A model generated the notes under the pieces. That model did not search any database. It saw nothing but the letters and a program-made list of their open reading frames with translations, and was not told where the DNA came from. A stretch of 64,000 bases of DNA from assembly GCA_036936605.1 (NCBI GenBank), contig JAUPFV010000003.1, forward strand, positions 100,387,278-100,451,277, in the 5' to 3' direction. This DNA comes from Limnanthes douglasii subsp. nivea. Lineage: Eukaryota; Streptophyta; Magnoliopsida; Brassicales; Limnanthaceae. Made by a program: the position numbers and the translations under genes. Shown here piece after piece: positions 22,197 through 35,235 of this stretch; the first letter of the stretch is position 1, and the number at the start of each line of letters is the position of its first letter.

Positions 22197-22461
22197 AAAC
22201 GGTTCTTAAATGGTTTGGCTCATGGTTTGAACTGATAAACGGTTCTTAAATGGTTCGTCTGGTGGTTTGAATTGGCGGTTTAACGGTGAAACTGGCCCAT
22301 TAGGACTGCAACCTGGCAGGACCGCCAGACCATTAGGACCGCATAAGAGCAACCTGGCAGGACCGCAACCTGACAGGACCGCAACCCGACAGGACTGCAA
22401 CCCGTGGTTCTGATTTAAACGGTGCGGGTTGGTGCTGATTCAACCCGTTTGACACCTCTAC

Positions 22462-23721
22462 CGGAGAACTCTTCTTTAATACTAGCATTACCAACATCGA
22501 GGTATAACACTAATATTATTACTGATGTACACATTATTGTAGTTTTACGATTTTCCAAAACTATTAATCATATATATTAACAATCATACTGCAAAAAAAC
22601 AAAAACAAAAAGCAAATAATTATATCTATATTTTTTTTAATTTAAAATTTTAAAAGTTCATATCTTTTAAACTCGAATTTTTTTTTTTAAGATTCTATTC
22701 GTTTTGTTAAAAAATTAGTATCATCTTTGAATTTCCTTAAAAAAATATGTATTTTACATAAGTTTTCCATCATAGAGTTTCGCATCTATCATGGTGGGCT
22801 AGTTTTGCATCTAGCATCCATTATAGTGGGTCTTCGCATCTAGCAAAACAAATTATTTTTTTAAAGTTATATTTTATAGATCTTAAATTACCTATCGGTA
22901 CAAAAAAATGCTAACGTTTCACATCTATAAATACAAAAGAATACTAACGTTTCGCATTTATAAAAAAACAAGTTTTGCATCTACAGCCCAAAAGAATAAA
23001 CATGTTTCGCAAAACAAGTTTTGCATCTTCTTTGTTTTAAACCTTTAACCCTTGACTCAAACATAAATTTCCAGAAACACACAAACACACTAAATTAGCA
23101 ACATAATACAAGATGAATACCAAAAGTTATACAAAAAAAACATATCTCGAGTTATCTATTTCAAAATAAAAAAAAATCCTAAACACACAAATCGACTTAT
23201 CAAAACATGTATCCAAAATCAAACTTCAAAATCAAATAAAAACACAATCAAAATCGTACGAAAACAAGAAATCGAGTTAAAAATTGAATTTCACCTAAGG
23301 CTATTAGGGTATTCTTCACGTAAGATCTAATAAATTAAATAGAGAAAAAAATCAAGTAAAAAAAGACTAAAATAAGGATATATAAGTTTTTATATAGTTA
23401 AATATGGGTATTTATGGTATTATTGGATCTTAGAAGGTAAATATTTGAGTGAATTGAGTTTTTCTCGTAAGTACAAAGAAATCTGAGTCTTAAATGGATA
23501 ATACTATGGTGTTTGGGTCTTAAATGACACTTAACCCTAATTATTATATTAATTATAATTTTTTTAAAAAATAAATACTCTCTTTTTATAGATGAATTAT
23601 TTGTAAAAATACGACTGCTTTTTTATTTACCAATAAAGTTTTAAAACCGAATCGTTCAATATATATTGGAGAATATTATTTTTAAATACATATAAATAAA
23701 AAACGTATTGTATACAATATA
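22462..23721. other. AT-rich intergenic DNA with reiterated short phrase
   Basis: Between about 22790 and 23035 the phrase '(t)tttcgcatcta' or 'ttttgcatcta' recurs about nine times at irregular spacing. No gene, element end or RNA gene is seen. Confidence 0.45.
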
Positions 23722-23734
23722 AAACAAATGTTAG

Positions 23735-23953
23735 ACCTCAAAAAGGGTAGTCGAGTTGGTGGAGTAAGGTATGCTTCTGACCAAAGGTCATGAGTTTGAG
23801 TTCCTCTATAAAAAAAATTTGGTTTGAGGCTGTGACCTTGTGTGGTTTACCTTCTGACATTGGTTTGCAGGCTATTGCGTCAGACTGAGGATTTATCATG
23901 TGCGCATTCGTTGAGTAGCGGCTGCGGGTTCCCTCCTGAAAAAACAAACAAAC
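23735..23953 (+). mobile_element. tRNA-derived SINE, copy 4
   Basis: Same family as the copies at 8171-8796: head with GTAGTCGAGTTGG, body, terminal 'agcggctgcgggttccctcc' and an A-rich (caaa)n tail. A 13-bp duplication with one mismatch (AAACAAATGTTAG at 23722-23734; AAACAGATGTTAG at 23954-23966) proves insertion. Confidence 0.88.
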
Positions 23954-24399
23954 AAACAGATGTTAGCTTTTGAATTATAAGTTAGAATTAATATTCTTAA
24001 TTTGTTATATTTAAATCCTAAAGTTTTATATTTTTATAATTTTAATTAAAAAATATATCGAAAACATCAATATTGTTTTTGTTTGTTTAAAACGAACAGA
24101 ACGCAATTAACTATTTTTTTTACTTATTTTTTAAGTGAAATACAAGTGGTTCCATAAACATATACACATAACACCGTAAATAGACAATAATTTGTTTTTG
24201 CGAAAATATTGTTTCTCATAAATAAATATATTTTCGCTTCTTACTAGTTAGCCTGATTACGATACCAATTTAAAATCATTTTCTTATTATTTTATTTTTT
24301 TAAAATATTATATAAGGTTATTTTTACACATCTAGACCTAGCCGAGAGCATAAATAATAAAAATATGGGAGTTTTTAAACAATTTCACCTTTCTTTCCC

Positions 24400-24560
24400 A
24401 CATACCTAGGCCAGTCCAATAATAAAAACTTCATATTCAGTCTCGTTATTAGTAGCTTAAAATCTGAAGCAGATCGTATATAACCTCACTCAAAGGGGAC
24501 ACTAAATGAATCCCAACACCATAACTGAAAGATGAAGCCGTTATTGATTCAGACTATCCA
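24400..24560 (-). pseudogene. Fragment of gypsy RNase H-like domain
   Basis: The minus strand reads GVGIHLVSP, then SEVIYDLL and, after a frameshift, NNETEYE. These are the hallmarks of the second RNase H of Tat-type gypsy elements, also seen in E1, E2 and E3. No other part of an element is recognisable nearby. Confidence 0.5.
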
Positions 24561-25429
24561 CTATAAATGTAAGAGGAAGGATAAGGCCTCTCCACATGAA
24601 GCTCAAATAGAAAGATTGACATGACTTAAGCTTTAATTTTCGTGTTTGGTTTAACAAGACTTGAGCTTTAAAAGTTTGTTATATCTAAATCCGGTTTGAA
24701 CATCTAACCGAGTTTGTCCATTGTTTTAACCTTAGTATTATTATATTCAGTTGCCTAATATAGATTATTAATGTTGGTTTTAGCCAAATATATATATTGT
24801 ATTCTTATTCAGAGTAATAACAAAATATAAAAACAACACCTTTCGCCTTTAACGGAATAAAAACTAAAAACCTCTTAGATAATATACAATTATCGTCATA
24901 AAGACATGTTTCCAAGAATATTAGACAATATATCATTATTATTTTATGAATTTTAAACCTCGTGGCATAACTTTGAAATTATTCGATTAATGAGTGTTCT
25001 CTAGTCAGAAAATATGTTTAACGATAATATATTACCATTTTCGGTCGATCAATCTAATAATATCAAAGGATAATTTATGATTTTGCTACTGGTTGGTTCA
25101 TGTTTTCAATTTTTGTCCAAAACTTTATTATAGGGTCGAATCTCTCGAATCTGTACATAACTACAAGAGTTATATCTTTTACAATCCATATTGTATGTTT
25201 CTAGTATAATTACGAAGCCTGATTTTTTACCAGCATCTTTCAACCACGTGGTCATCGAATGACTTTCGTAATGCTCTTGGTCAGAAAATCCTCTTTAATC
25301 CACTATCCTTGATATTTCACCAGCATCCACCTCCTACGACAAGAAAACAACATGAAATTTTCTAGAAGATCAGCTTTCATAATAATAATATTATATCTCG
25401 CAAACATGGTTATAAAATTTAATGTTTTT
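24561..25429. other. AT-rich intergenic DNA
   Basis: No gene, element end or strong repeat seen. Scattered degraded coding-like phrases may belong to the retroelement fragment to the left. Confidence 0.4.
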
Positions 25430-26260
25430 AATATAGGTTAGAAAACGATAAGAACAAACAACTAAATTTAATGTTTCACGTAAATATTCCTACCACGACA
25501 TGGAAACAACAAACAATTTATAACAAAACTAATAGATCAATGGTTGAACTTTTTTTCAATGCTTTGAGACATAGTTAGTTTTATTCGCCAACTATATTGA
25601 GAAATAAATAATGTCATATTTTTTTATTTTATTTCGTCGCGTTTTGAAGCCTGTATACTATATGTTTTGCATATAAATTATATAAAGGTTTGCATGTGTG
25701 TCATACGATATTTTACAGACATTAACATAAAATTTAGTGATTGTGGTCTAGGTTCAAACACGATAAAAATATCCATCTAAAGTTAATAGTTCACATAAAT
25801 TTCTACCATATCAAAAAAATAACAAATGGACAGTAACAAAACTAATAGAATGATGCTTCGAATGGTCGAAAATAGTTCACCAATGGTTTGACGATATAAT
25901 TAGTTTTATCCGCGAACTATATGGAAAAATAAGTCATGTCATATTTCACAAATATCAGTTCATCACATTTTGCAGCATGGATACTACAAGTTTCATATAC
26001 AAATTATATATATATATATATATCATATCTGTGTTACAGTAAATTTCGCACGCATTAACATAGAATTTAGTATTCTCGATCTAGGTCGACAAGCTATGAA
26101 AACAAACATCTAAAGTTAACATTTCACTTAAATCTTATTAGTACTACACACAAACAAAAAATGATTCATAAGAAAACCAATAGATCAGTTATCAGAATAA
26201 TATAAAATAATTCTCTAATTTTGGTGACATAGTTATCATTATTCGCTCATTATGTGACAA
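25430..26260. repeat. ~325-bp tandem repeat, two full and one partial unit
   Basis: Units begin at about 25430, 25745 and 26069. Each runs through 'ctaaagttaa(t).gtttcac.taaa', 'aacaaaactaatagatca', 'ttagttttattcgc.aactat', 'tcatattt', 'tacagacattaacataaaatttagt'. Divergence is perhaps 25-30 percent by eye. A (TA)n tract lies in unit 2 at about 25995-26015. Confidence 0.75.
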
Positions 26261-27199
26261 TATACAAAGTGGAATATTACACTATCTATTTGGAGAAATA
26301 GTATATATGACTCACCAATATGAAATGTAAATATAATAGCACACATCAAACTAATGGCACAATATGTGGGATTCATCACGTGCTTGTGAATTCATAGCTT
26401 TATTCAACAACGTAACGGCGTAGTACCATTGGGATTTTCTTGTGTTCTGAAATGTGCGAAGCGGTTGGTAATATAATACGAAACATATTATTTATAATTT
26501 GTTTGGTTGCGCAAATAAATTATACTATGTTTCACAATTTGTAAATAGTGTATTTATGAAATATGATTAACACGATTTACGAAACCTAACAAAATAAGTT
26601 TTACAAATGTATTGATATGATTTCTTCAACCCTAGTATATAATATATTTGAAAAATATGTCTAACAAATATCATATGAAACCTCGTATTATATGTTTCAC
26701 AACGTTTTTATAACATGTTTCGCAATGTATTAACAATGACCATTACCTTCTTCCTCATTCATCTGAATTTACAAATCTAAAAAACTCAATAAAAAATAGA
26801 TGAAATTATTATACTAATTTCACGGTTGTTTCCATAGACGTTTCCACATAAGTTATGGTCTATATATCGTTCTTTTTGTGCTTTGTTTTGACCATATATT
26901 CGAGTTTTTAGTAAAAGAAATTAAATAATAATTATGTTTTTTAATTTTGGATTAGTTTTTAAATGGAGAACTAAATGATATTTCTAACTTAATAAAAATA
27001 GGTTTTAGATCTACATGAATTTAAAATTTTATTCATTTTCTATATTATATAATAATATTTTGAATAAATAACGACGGTACTAGTAAATAAAGATAAAAAT
27101 ATTTTAGAAATTGTATTCTGGTAATTGTTTTTCAAGATAATTCTGGTATGACATGTGTATGTTCTTCGGTTAAAAAAATGATAGGTCGTTAATGTTTGT
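26261..27199. other. AT-rich intergenic DNA
   Basis: Reiterated 'gtttcacaa'/'gcgaaac' phrases occur around 26510-26730. No gene or element structure is seen. Confidence 0.4.
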
Positions 27200-27490
27200 T
27201 ACTTGCCTCACGTTAGTCCCCATCATTTACTTGTGTAATAAATTGTTGTTCGACGTTTTAAAAAAATGTAACAAACTAATCTTTTTATATGCAATGCTAT
27301 TTTTTGTCCAATTTTTCCTTTTGAGCATCCACGTAAGCTTCCATGTAGACACTGACGTGGACGCGCTAATAATTTAATATTTACTTTTAAATTTTCATAC
27401 AACCTTATTTACCTTATATCTAATTTTTAAATCCAGTCTAATTCATAAAACAAAACTGGCCCGTAATTAAACCCAACCCAACTTAACTTA
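27200..27490 (-). repeat. Dispersed repeat, inverted relative to 52085-52320
   Basis: The reverse complement of this segment matches 52085-52320 in scattered blocks: gggtt(a/g)ggtttaattacgggcc, gtaaatattaaattatta, tttgttacattttt and tttattacacaagt. The two copies sit just outside the two ends of the nested gypsy block but are not its LTRs. Family unknown. Confidence 0.65.
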
Positions 27491-27567
27491 TGGTTGTTCT
27501 TCTTCAGTTGTAGAATCTTCTCGTATGTGCCTTCAATGAAATAATTTTCTTCAATGGTAGTAAATCT

Positions 27568-27936
27568 TGATAAGAGCATAAATTATCCGGGCCCAAGCGG
27601 GTCGGCAAGCCTAGAGGTTACATGTTGGAATAATAGTTTGTAATAAGAAGGATAAAGTCAGAAATATAAAGAACTTATCTTTTAAATAACGAGTATATGA
27701 GTACGATTAGAGGAAATAAGGGGTACAAAATGCTAAAGTGGGTCACCCATGTGGGTTTTAGGCCCACCACATTTACTATATAAGGCAAAATTGCCTTTAT
27801 GAGGGGTGGTGAACAATTAATATACTATACCTAATTTTTTGCACTTTCCCTCTCTACATCCTATGTTTCTCTCTATATATATTGTTCCATTGTTATCTGG
27901 TAACAATTTAGGGTATGAATATTTATGGAACTATCA
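27568..27936 (+). repeat. E2 5' LTR
   Basis: Starts TGATAAGAGC and ends ACTATCA, followed directly by the primer-site-like sequence at 27937-27955. A TATA-like 'tatataagg' is at about 27776 and pyrimidine tracts follow it. It matches the 3' LTR with many substitutions and small indels. Confidence 0.88.
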
Positions 27937-28198
27937 TTGGAGCTGTATGTGGGAAACCTAGAGTGATACCAGGAGACAAATTCCCCAAAATCACTACTCC
28001 CAAATTACAACTTTGAAAAGAGAGATGAACACAGATTCCATAGAAGGACGGATTACATGAGTGGAAGTTTTCGGGGTCGTATCCTACTCTGAGGACCGCA
28101 AATTTGAGGAACAAGTTGCAGAAAAACAATATGACGACGATCAATATGATCGGGGATAGACCAAAAGATCGACTCTTATTATGACCATGCAGTAGTTA

Positions 28199-29650
28199 TT
28201 GGACAATATCACCAAGCTAAACATTGAAAAAGTATCATCTCTGACCGATAAGAAACTAAGTTCGGACATCCGAAGAAAGAAATTTCCTGATAGTGATAAA
28301 GAAAAAGAGGAAAATCGGGATCAGGATCACAATAAAGATGGGAACCGAACTCAGAGTCCGAATGAAGAGCAGCATCGGGAATGATAATTGTCAAGAAATG
28401 AAAGAGAAACCAGATGCCGGTATGATCCAGAACCTAGTGAGTCTTTGGTTTATGACTCAGATGAGTATTTGTGGCTAGACTGTGATTACCGATACAACAA
28501 TAATGAATATAAGAGTGTAAGTAAAAGAGAAGACCGACGTCGGGCCTCCCACTGAGCGAAATGATTAAAACGTAACATAAACATTATGGATAAGAGAACC
28601 ATGGATCTGTGGACAAAGACATGACAATCGTATTAAATAGAAAAGAACATACAACATTACACGTTCGATTCCATTCGGGCAGTCATAGACTCAGGTACAA
28701 GGTTAGCATGCAATTCGCTAACCCATTCGAGGAGGACCTATAAGCAACTTCTGCAGAAGGACTTAGGGGTGCTACATTTGGGATTGGGCATAATTGGAGG
28801 TCATCCCTCTCTCGGATGAAATCCTTTCAAGCCATTTTCTATAACGTTCTGATAATTTTGACAAGTTACTTTTCCAAGAATGTTTACAAACGGTTAAAAT
28901 AAAGCTTCAACATTGTAAAACTGATTACTGTCAGGCTGTATCAAAAGCTTCGATATGTTTTGGGTTATGTTCAGACAGTAATTTATGAGGAGCAAGAACT
29001 TCCGAGCTAACGGAGACACGATCGTCAATTGTCGACAAAGTATTCGAGAATGTTTGAGGGACTACACAAGGTGCTTTGTGGAAGCCAAGACCAATATCGA
29101 CCATTGTAAGGAAACTGTGGCGTTAACTGGGTTCATGTTAGGTTTGCTGCCTAGGCCCATGAAGGAAGCTGTCACCAAGATACAAGCTTTCATTTTTGGA
29201 GAATTGTTAGCTCATGTCGAAAAGTAGATCTTGATCGAGGAAACTCAACCATCCGAATTCGATGCACGGTTGCAGCAAAATGTGCAATCCTCGATCGTGG
29301 TATATTAGCAAGGTCATGTGCCGATCCCACAACCGCAACCGATCAGGATTTACCTATCAGTTCAGCCCCCTCGGTCCAGGAACAATCATCAGATAATGAA
29401 TGCTCAAACAACTCCTCAACCCATATCAAACAAATGCATCTAACCCCTTCATTTTGTTAAATTGACCGAGTGTGTGTCAACCAACTTCAAGAAAGTAAGG
29501 AAATACATACATTTTTGGAAATCGTTCCCTATACAGATCCCTCAAGAAAATCGCAAAAATCGACATTGTAAATACCATGATGATATACGAAATGATCCGA
29601 AGGATTACACTACGCTAAAAAATGAAATACAAGTATTAATTAGAAAATAG
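28199..29650 (+). pseudogene. E2 gag, broken
   Basis: A highly charged N-terminal part (DKEKEENRDQDHNKDG) is open at 28199-28384. The gag core tail reads LRDYTRCFVEAKTNI and FMLGLLPRPMKEAVTKI at 28985-29227. The C-terminal zinc-knuckle-like part reads CKYHDDIRNDPKDYTTLK at about 29570-29625; the usual final Cys is replaced. Several stops and frameshifts separate these parts. Confidence 0.7.
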
Positions 29651-29899
29651 AAAATTAACGAATTTCGTTAGAAAGAAATCCCATCGGAATATAGGGGGAA
29701 AATAGGTCGTGGAAACCGCGAAGCATGAAAAAACCTTGGCTATTTTAGAGATCACTGATGCGTTTGATATAACTTCTGAGTATTTGAATCCAAAGGAGAA
29801 TAATAACATAATTAACATCGTAGAACAAAAATTGTCTGAGCCCAAAGGAAAGGTTAACAATTTGTGCAAATTTTTTAATTAACTAATTATCTTTGGAGG

Positions 29900-30850
29900 T
29901 GACTCTATGATATTGATAACAAATTTCTCATGAAAGAGGGATATTATAAGCTTGGCCAGACAATTGGAAGAAGGGGTTTTGCCGTATCTATACAGAACTT
30001 CATCCCCAATATTGTGTTTTGATGACAATGATATGAGAGAAATTTTCGAAACGTGTGAGGATGCAGTGGCTGTAGTGGCAGAAGACAATGAAGATGAAAT
30101 TCAAATGTTATTGATAGATACCTGTAATTCTGCCAAAATTATGTTCATGACAACTTAAGAGAAGTTTAAGAGGCCATCAATCATCCTCCGATATGAGCGC
30201 ACAAACTAAATTATAATATATATATATATATATATAATTTTCAATTATATTTTCAAAAAATAATATGTTTAATAATAATATTTACTACTAGTAAGTATTT
30301 TAATTTCATCATTATATTTAAAAAGTGACAAATATAGTCCACATATGATTATTAGGGTTTTACCGGAGCAATGACAGAAGTGGCAGGAGAAATTGAAGAA
30401 ATGGTAGAATTGGGTCGGGACCTTTCAGAAAAGAGGTATCGGTGCTCTTTATTGTTTTGGATGTTATGACCTCGTACAATGCATTTTTTTAGATCTTGGC
30501 TATCTAGGATGCACGTGATGGCATCAACGGTCCACGAATGCTTAAAGTATGTGGTCGATAATAATATAGAGACTGTGCAGAGTAACCAAAAGATAGTCAG
30601 AGAGTGCTACCAAACATCTTTAGCATTGAAGGCTGATAAAGAAACCGAATTGAGGCGAGATTGGCAGTTAACAGGGTTAAATTTAGGGTCTGTTCGTGTA
30701 AACGATCCAAGGGAGGCTCTCGGATTTCTAGTATTCGATGAGAATTGTCAGAGGTACCCATTTTATGGAGGAAATATATTGAAGATTGGACTTAATTAAT
30801 TTTCTTGAGGTTCGGTCAAAATTTATTTCTTTATTATCGAAGAGATTACA
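29900..30850 (+). pseudogene. E2 protease region, with AT-rich insertion
   Basis: LLIDTCNSAKIMF at about 30108-30145 corresponds to the retropepsin active site (DTGSS expected; DTCNS found). Homology stops at about 30195, and an AT-rich, (TA)n-bearing stretch of ~160 bases follows to about 30355. The protease end (SWLSRMHVMASTVHECLKYV) then resumes at 30479-30799. The inserted stretch shows no convincing terminal inverted repeat. Confidence 0.6.
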
Positions 30851-30899
30851 TATGTTTACTTGGTGTTATAAGGATGTGACGGGGTGTTCTGAGATTACA

Positions 30900-32690
30900 T
30901 AGCCATGCAATACGGTGAAATGTTTGCCCAGTTTTTCGGAAAGGGTGGTTTTTTCTCATGAGAAAGTTAATGTAATTATCGCTGAGATGTATACGTTGAC
31001 AAAAAAAGGACATATCCACGAATTTCAATACTCTTTATGGATGACCAAACCCATCATGGTCAAAAATAAAAATAGAAAGTATAGAATATGCATGGATTTC
31101 ATCGAACTTAACCGTGTATGCCCCGAAGATCCATTCCCGATCTCGAGAATCGACCAAATGGTAGACACCACATTGGGAAATATATTGGTGTCGTTCATGG
31201 ACGCTTACGCAGGTTACAACCAGATCAGGCGAGACCCCAAGGATCAGATAATATGTCGTTTATAACTGGGTAAGGCCTCCATTGCTATAAAGTTATGTAT
31301 TTTGTCCTGAAGAATACTAGGGCCATGTATCAGAGGCTAGTAAACAAAGATTTCAGGAGAAAATCGGGAGTAATGTTAAAGTATACATTCAAGACATGCT
31401 AGTCAAAAGTAAGAGGGACGACAACCACTTTTGCAGACCCTGAGGAAATGTTTGATACCATTAAAAGAATAAATCTAAAGCTAAATTTGGAAAAATGTAC
31501 GTTCGGGGTTCGTCTGGGAAATTATTGGGCTATATAATCAACGAGAAAGAAATATAGGCCAATCTGATTCAATTGAATGTCTTGATTACAATGGATCTAC
31601 CTCATATCAAGGAATTTCAGATTTTAACAAGGCGGTTGGCGGCCTTAAACAAGTTTATATCTTGCTCCTCGGATAAGTGGGCTCTATTTTTTCAGGTATT
31701 AAGACGAGCCAAAAGATTTGATTGGACCCAAACATGCACCAAGACTTTCGTGGGTTTAAACGAATATTTTTCCTTTCCCACCGTGTTGACCAAGACATCC
31801 AGGGTGAAAAGTTAATCCTTTATATTGCGGTGTCCGATCACGTAATTAGTGCAACACTAGTTTGTGAGGCGGACCATTGCTCTCATCCTCTGTAAGTATA
31901 CTGGATGTTGAGAAAAGGTATCTAAAATTAGAAATTCTAACTCTAGTGTTGGTAATCACGACCAGAAAGATGCAACATTATTTACAGGCTCATTTCATAT
32001 CGGTTCAAACATATTTCCCTTGGGAAAATGTGTTGCAGCATTCCGACGTTACGGTTCGAATGACAAAATGGTCGGTAGAGTTGGGCGATTTCGACATCAA
32101 CTTCAAACTAAGAATGATGATCAAAGGTTAGACGCTGGCTGATTTTTCAATTGAATTTCACTCTGACCGGCCAGATATGAAGGTTGATCATGAGAATGAA
32201 CCAACAGAAACAGAGTGGATTATCTAAACAAATAGGGGGTCAAACGCTAACGATTGTGGTGTGCATGTCTAAGTAAATACACATTTTGGAATGACAATGT
32301 ATCAAACCATCATGTCCGGTTTTGAAATTTCAAGTAATGAGGTCGAATACAAAATTACGCTGGCAGGATTGAGTGTTGCGTAGGTTTGCACGGACATGTG
32401 AGTTCGGTTAATAACTGACTCCCAGCTATTGATTAATCTTGCTACAGGATAATCTGAAGAATAGAAAGAGCATTTGGTTCAGTATATGGCGGCGCTAAGA
32501 ATTCTGGCCGCAACATTCGAGATGGTTACGTACAAACACGTTCACAGAGTAGAGAACATAATTGTTGATTCGTCAGCAAGGACGACATACACCGGAGACT
32601 ACCTCTGGATCATTACGCATGAAGGCGCGTCGATAATTAAAGGTTCTAAGTTGATTTCCCGACCCAAGATTCTTGTTAGATATCGATAAT
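30900..32690 (+). pseudogene. E2 reverse transcriptase and tandem RNase H domains, broken
   Basis: The palm reads KYRICMDFIELNRVCPEDPF, RIDQMVD and SFMDAYAGYNQI (30915-31265). The catalytic box at 31384-31395 is YIQD, so the first catalytic Asp is lost. RNase H reads LEILTLVLVITTRKMQHYLQ at 31877-32131. The second RNase H reads SSNEVEYKITLAGL, then TDSQLLINLATG and VENIIVDSSA at 32330-32600. Stops interrupt all parts. Confidence 0.8.
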
Positions 32691-32849
32691 TACCAATAAA
32701 TGTTAGAGGTATAACATTGAACATTTTTTTTGTCAATAATACTATACTTATAAATAAGGTGGCAACAAAAAAGGTGTGATTTAAAACTCATGGAGTTACG
32801 GACCTCAAGGGAATACTTTATAAAAATTTGTTGAACAGACCTTTGTTAT

Positions 32850-33840
32850 GGTGCCTCGATAGCAATGACTCCCAGATGGTGTTTTCCAAACTTTATGACG
32901 GGGAAGGATCGTCTCATTGCGGGTTTTGTTGTCCTAATTTTACCGGGAACGATAGCAATGCATACTACAAACTTGGTCAAGAAATGTGACACATGTTAGC
33001 GATTCGTAAATTGATTCATATGTCTGATGTTCATCTCAAGTCTGTTGGCGAAGGTTTACCGTTTGATCGTTGAGGATTGATTTAGTTGTCGATGGCTACC
33101 GAGGGAAGATAAATGATAGTGGTTGAAGTGAATTATTTCTCTAGATCGGTCGAAGTCGAACCCTCTCTAGGGACATAAGAAAAATATGTAATTAAGTTCA
33201 TATGGTCAAACATTTGTTGTCGTTTTGATATCCCAACGAGGTTAACTATAAATAACGGTTTGTAGTTCAATAGTGGTGAAATGAGGACTTTTTTATTCTC
33301 GAGGAATACAACAATGTTTTTTAGCTCATTTTCATCAACAAGGAAATAACCGGGTCGAGGTAACTAACAGAACTATCATCAACGGCCTCAAAAATTTGGA
33401 GGGAAATTTTCAGATTATTTGCAAAAGGTGTTATGGGCATATCGAACTGCTCATAATACTCTGACTCGATAATAAATGTTCCTATTTTACAGGGGGAACA
33501 TTATTTGGAGGATGGTAATGATGAATATCTATGCCTCGCTCTTGATCTAATTGAAGAAAATCAAATTCGAGCGCACTTAAATGCGCTGCACTATCAGACT
33601 TTTATGCAAAGCAGATACGCTTCGAGAGTCCGACGAAAAGAGTTTAAGGTCGGCGATACAACCCTAAAAAATATATTTTTTCATACCAAAGATGAAAGCC
33701 TCTGGAAATTGGCTCTGAATTGGGAAGTCTTGTACCAAGTAACAGAGAAAGTAAAGTCGGGCATGATCGGTTGAAGAACAAAGAAAACCGAGCTCTTTGG
33801 TATCCATGGAACATCGAACATCTGAAGTTTTATTTAGAAT
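32850..33840 (+). pseudogene. E2 integrase, broken
   Basis: The zinc-binding region reads DGEGSSHCGF and KKCDTC; the core reads VNYFSRSVEVE and VLWAYRTAHN. The C-terminal region (33505-33774) has ALDLIEENQIRAHLNALHYQ and RKEFKVGD. Frames change several times. Confidence 0.75.
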
Positions 33841-34014
33841 AATTTATAATACTTGTACTTTTATTTTCATCCTATGGTAAATAAATTTGGTCGGCGGCAC
33901 ACTCTTTCCTACATTGTGGCGCAGGAAGGTTTTAATGAGATGCATGGGAAAACTGATTTGTTAGTATAAAATTATGCATTTACAACGTTTGCATGACCTG
34001 GGGTAAAACATATC

Positions 34015-34240
34015 TTTGGGTAATGATTTTGGACATGAACGATCTTTCAACTTCGGTTGATCAACATATTATTTTCTCAGTCTGGACACGAGGGATCTTT
34101 CAAGTTTGGTTAATCAACATCTAATTTTATTAGTCTAGACCTAAGAGGCTTTCAACTTCGCAGATCAAAATATTATATTCTTAATTTAGACTTGAGGGGT
34201 CTTTCAACTTCGGTTGATCAACAAGTTATATTTTTTAACT
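34015..34240 (+). repeat. ~60-bp tandem repeats after the E2 integrase
   Basis: Four units on the theme 'gg(a/g)tctttcaacttcggttgatcaacat' (about 34040, 34092, 34150, 34198), analogous in place to the 43390-43570 repeats of E3. Confidence 0.7.
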
Positions 34241-34479
34241 AAGTTTATCTTCGTGTCGGAAACTAAGCACTTTCAGTAATGGGGTTAAAAATTTATAACA
34301 CGGTTATTAAAATAACAAATTGGCTGAAGCGGTAATAAAAACAATGTTCCAAAGCAAGGTCAACTAACAAAGAACACCAAATTACACGACCCAAACGGGT
34401 CGAGGATACAAGCATACGCGTCCCTAGACGGTCGGTGAAATACAAATATCACGACCTTAGCGGGCGAAAATGCACAACA

Positions 34480-35235
34480 AAATAACAAGAGCATGAAAAA
34501 ATTTATTCCTCATCTCCTGAGGCGCTACCACTAGACAACTCCTCTGAAGATTCATCTTCTTCCTCCTTTTTGTGAAAATAATCTTCGCAAACAACCCCTT
34601 GGGGACGATCCTTTTCAGGAAACTCTAACGAAAACGACCCATGAGCTCGATCAAAAACATCTGATGAAGATTTAAAATCAACATGGCCTTTGCGTCGGCT
34701 ACTTGAGCATCCATGGTCTTTAGACAGTGTGAGGCAAAGTGGTTGTTCGTGACTTGCTTACCTTCGTTGATTCAACGTAAAGTTCTTTAAGATCTTTAAG
34801 GGCCTTGGAAAAATGATAGTAAGCTTGAATTTTACACGCGGCCACCCCCCAAACAGCCTTATCCCGCTAGTTTTAAACTACATTTTTCGCGACTTGCAAG
34901 GTATTGGTAGTCCTCTCATACTTGCCCCATGATTTTTTCCATTATGTCTATTTCTCTCAAAGCTCGCGTTCAGGTGATTTGGCCCGTGCAGTGGAGCATT
35001 TTACTGGTTCTCGGTTCTCTATCTCTCGCTCTGTTAAACAAAGATCTAGCTCATTGAGTTGACCCTCTAGCCCGGATATTCGGCCCTGAGCCTCTACTAG
35101 TTTGTTTCCTAGTCTTTTTTCCTTCATTTACTTTATAGCTAGAGGGGCTAGCATGTGATACAAAGATACTACAACTGTATACGACCGTCTGAGCTGAAAG
35201 GACCCCGAGGGAAGAGTTGTCCGACAAGTCAAGTT
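34480..35235 (-). pseudogene. E2 antisense ORF, C-terminal part
   Basis: On the minus strand the frame ends in an acidic, Ser/Glu-rich tail (HKKEEEDESSEELSSGSASG) just before a stop near 34503. Upstream it is coiled-coil-like and broken. It is cut at 35235 by E3; the rest resumes at 47193. E3 has the same kind of acidic C-terminus in its own antisense ORF. Confidence 0.6.

Larger units (their letters stand above)
19266..22461. mobile_element. hAT-like composite element with subterminal repeats
   Basis: The right end reads 'caacccgtttgacacctcta', whose complement TAGAGGTGTCAAACGGGTTG is a typical plant hAT terminus. The left end at 19266 (TAGAGGGGTTTAATGGTT) resembles it loosely. Both ends carry clustered subterminal repeats on the theme 'aacc(t/c)g(g/a)caggaccgcaac' (about 19360-19430 and 22310-22400). 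The bases outside do not form an 8-bp duplication (actttaac against ccggagaa), so the two ends may belong to different copies. The interior holds two tandem arrays and one 173-aa ORF; no hAT transposase is visible. Confidence 0.5.

Noticed and set aside
19258..22469. 8-bp target duplication around the hAT-like composite
   Set aside because: actttaac on the left and ccggagaa on the right do not match; the element boundaries are therefore only tentative.
30195..30355. MITE in the E2 protease region
   Set aside because: Homology is interrupted by AT-rich sequence, but no convincing terminal inverted repeat or target duplication could be defined.
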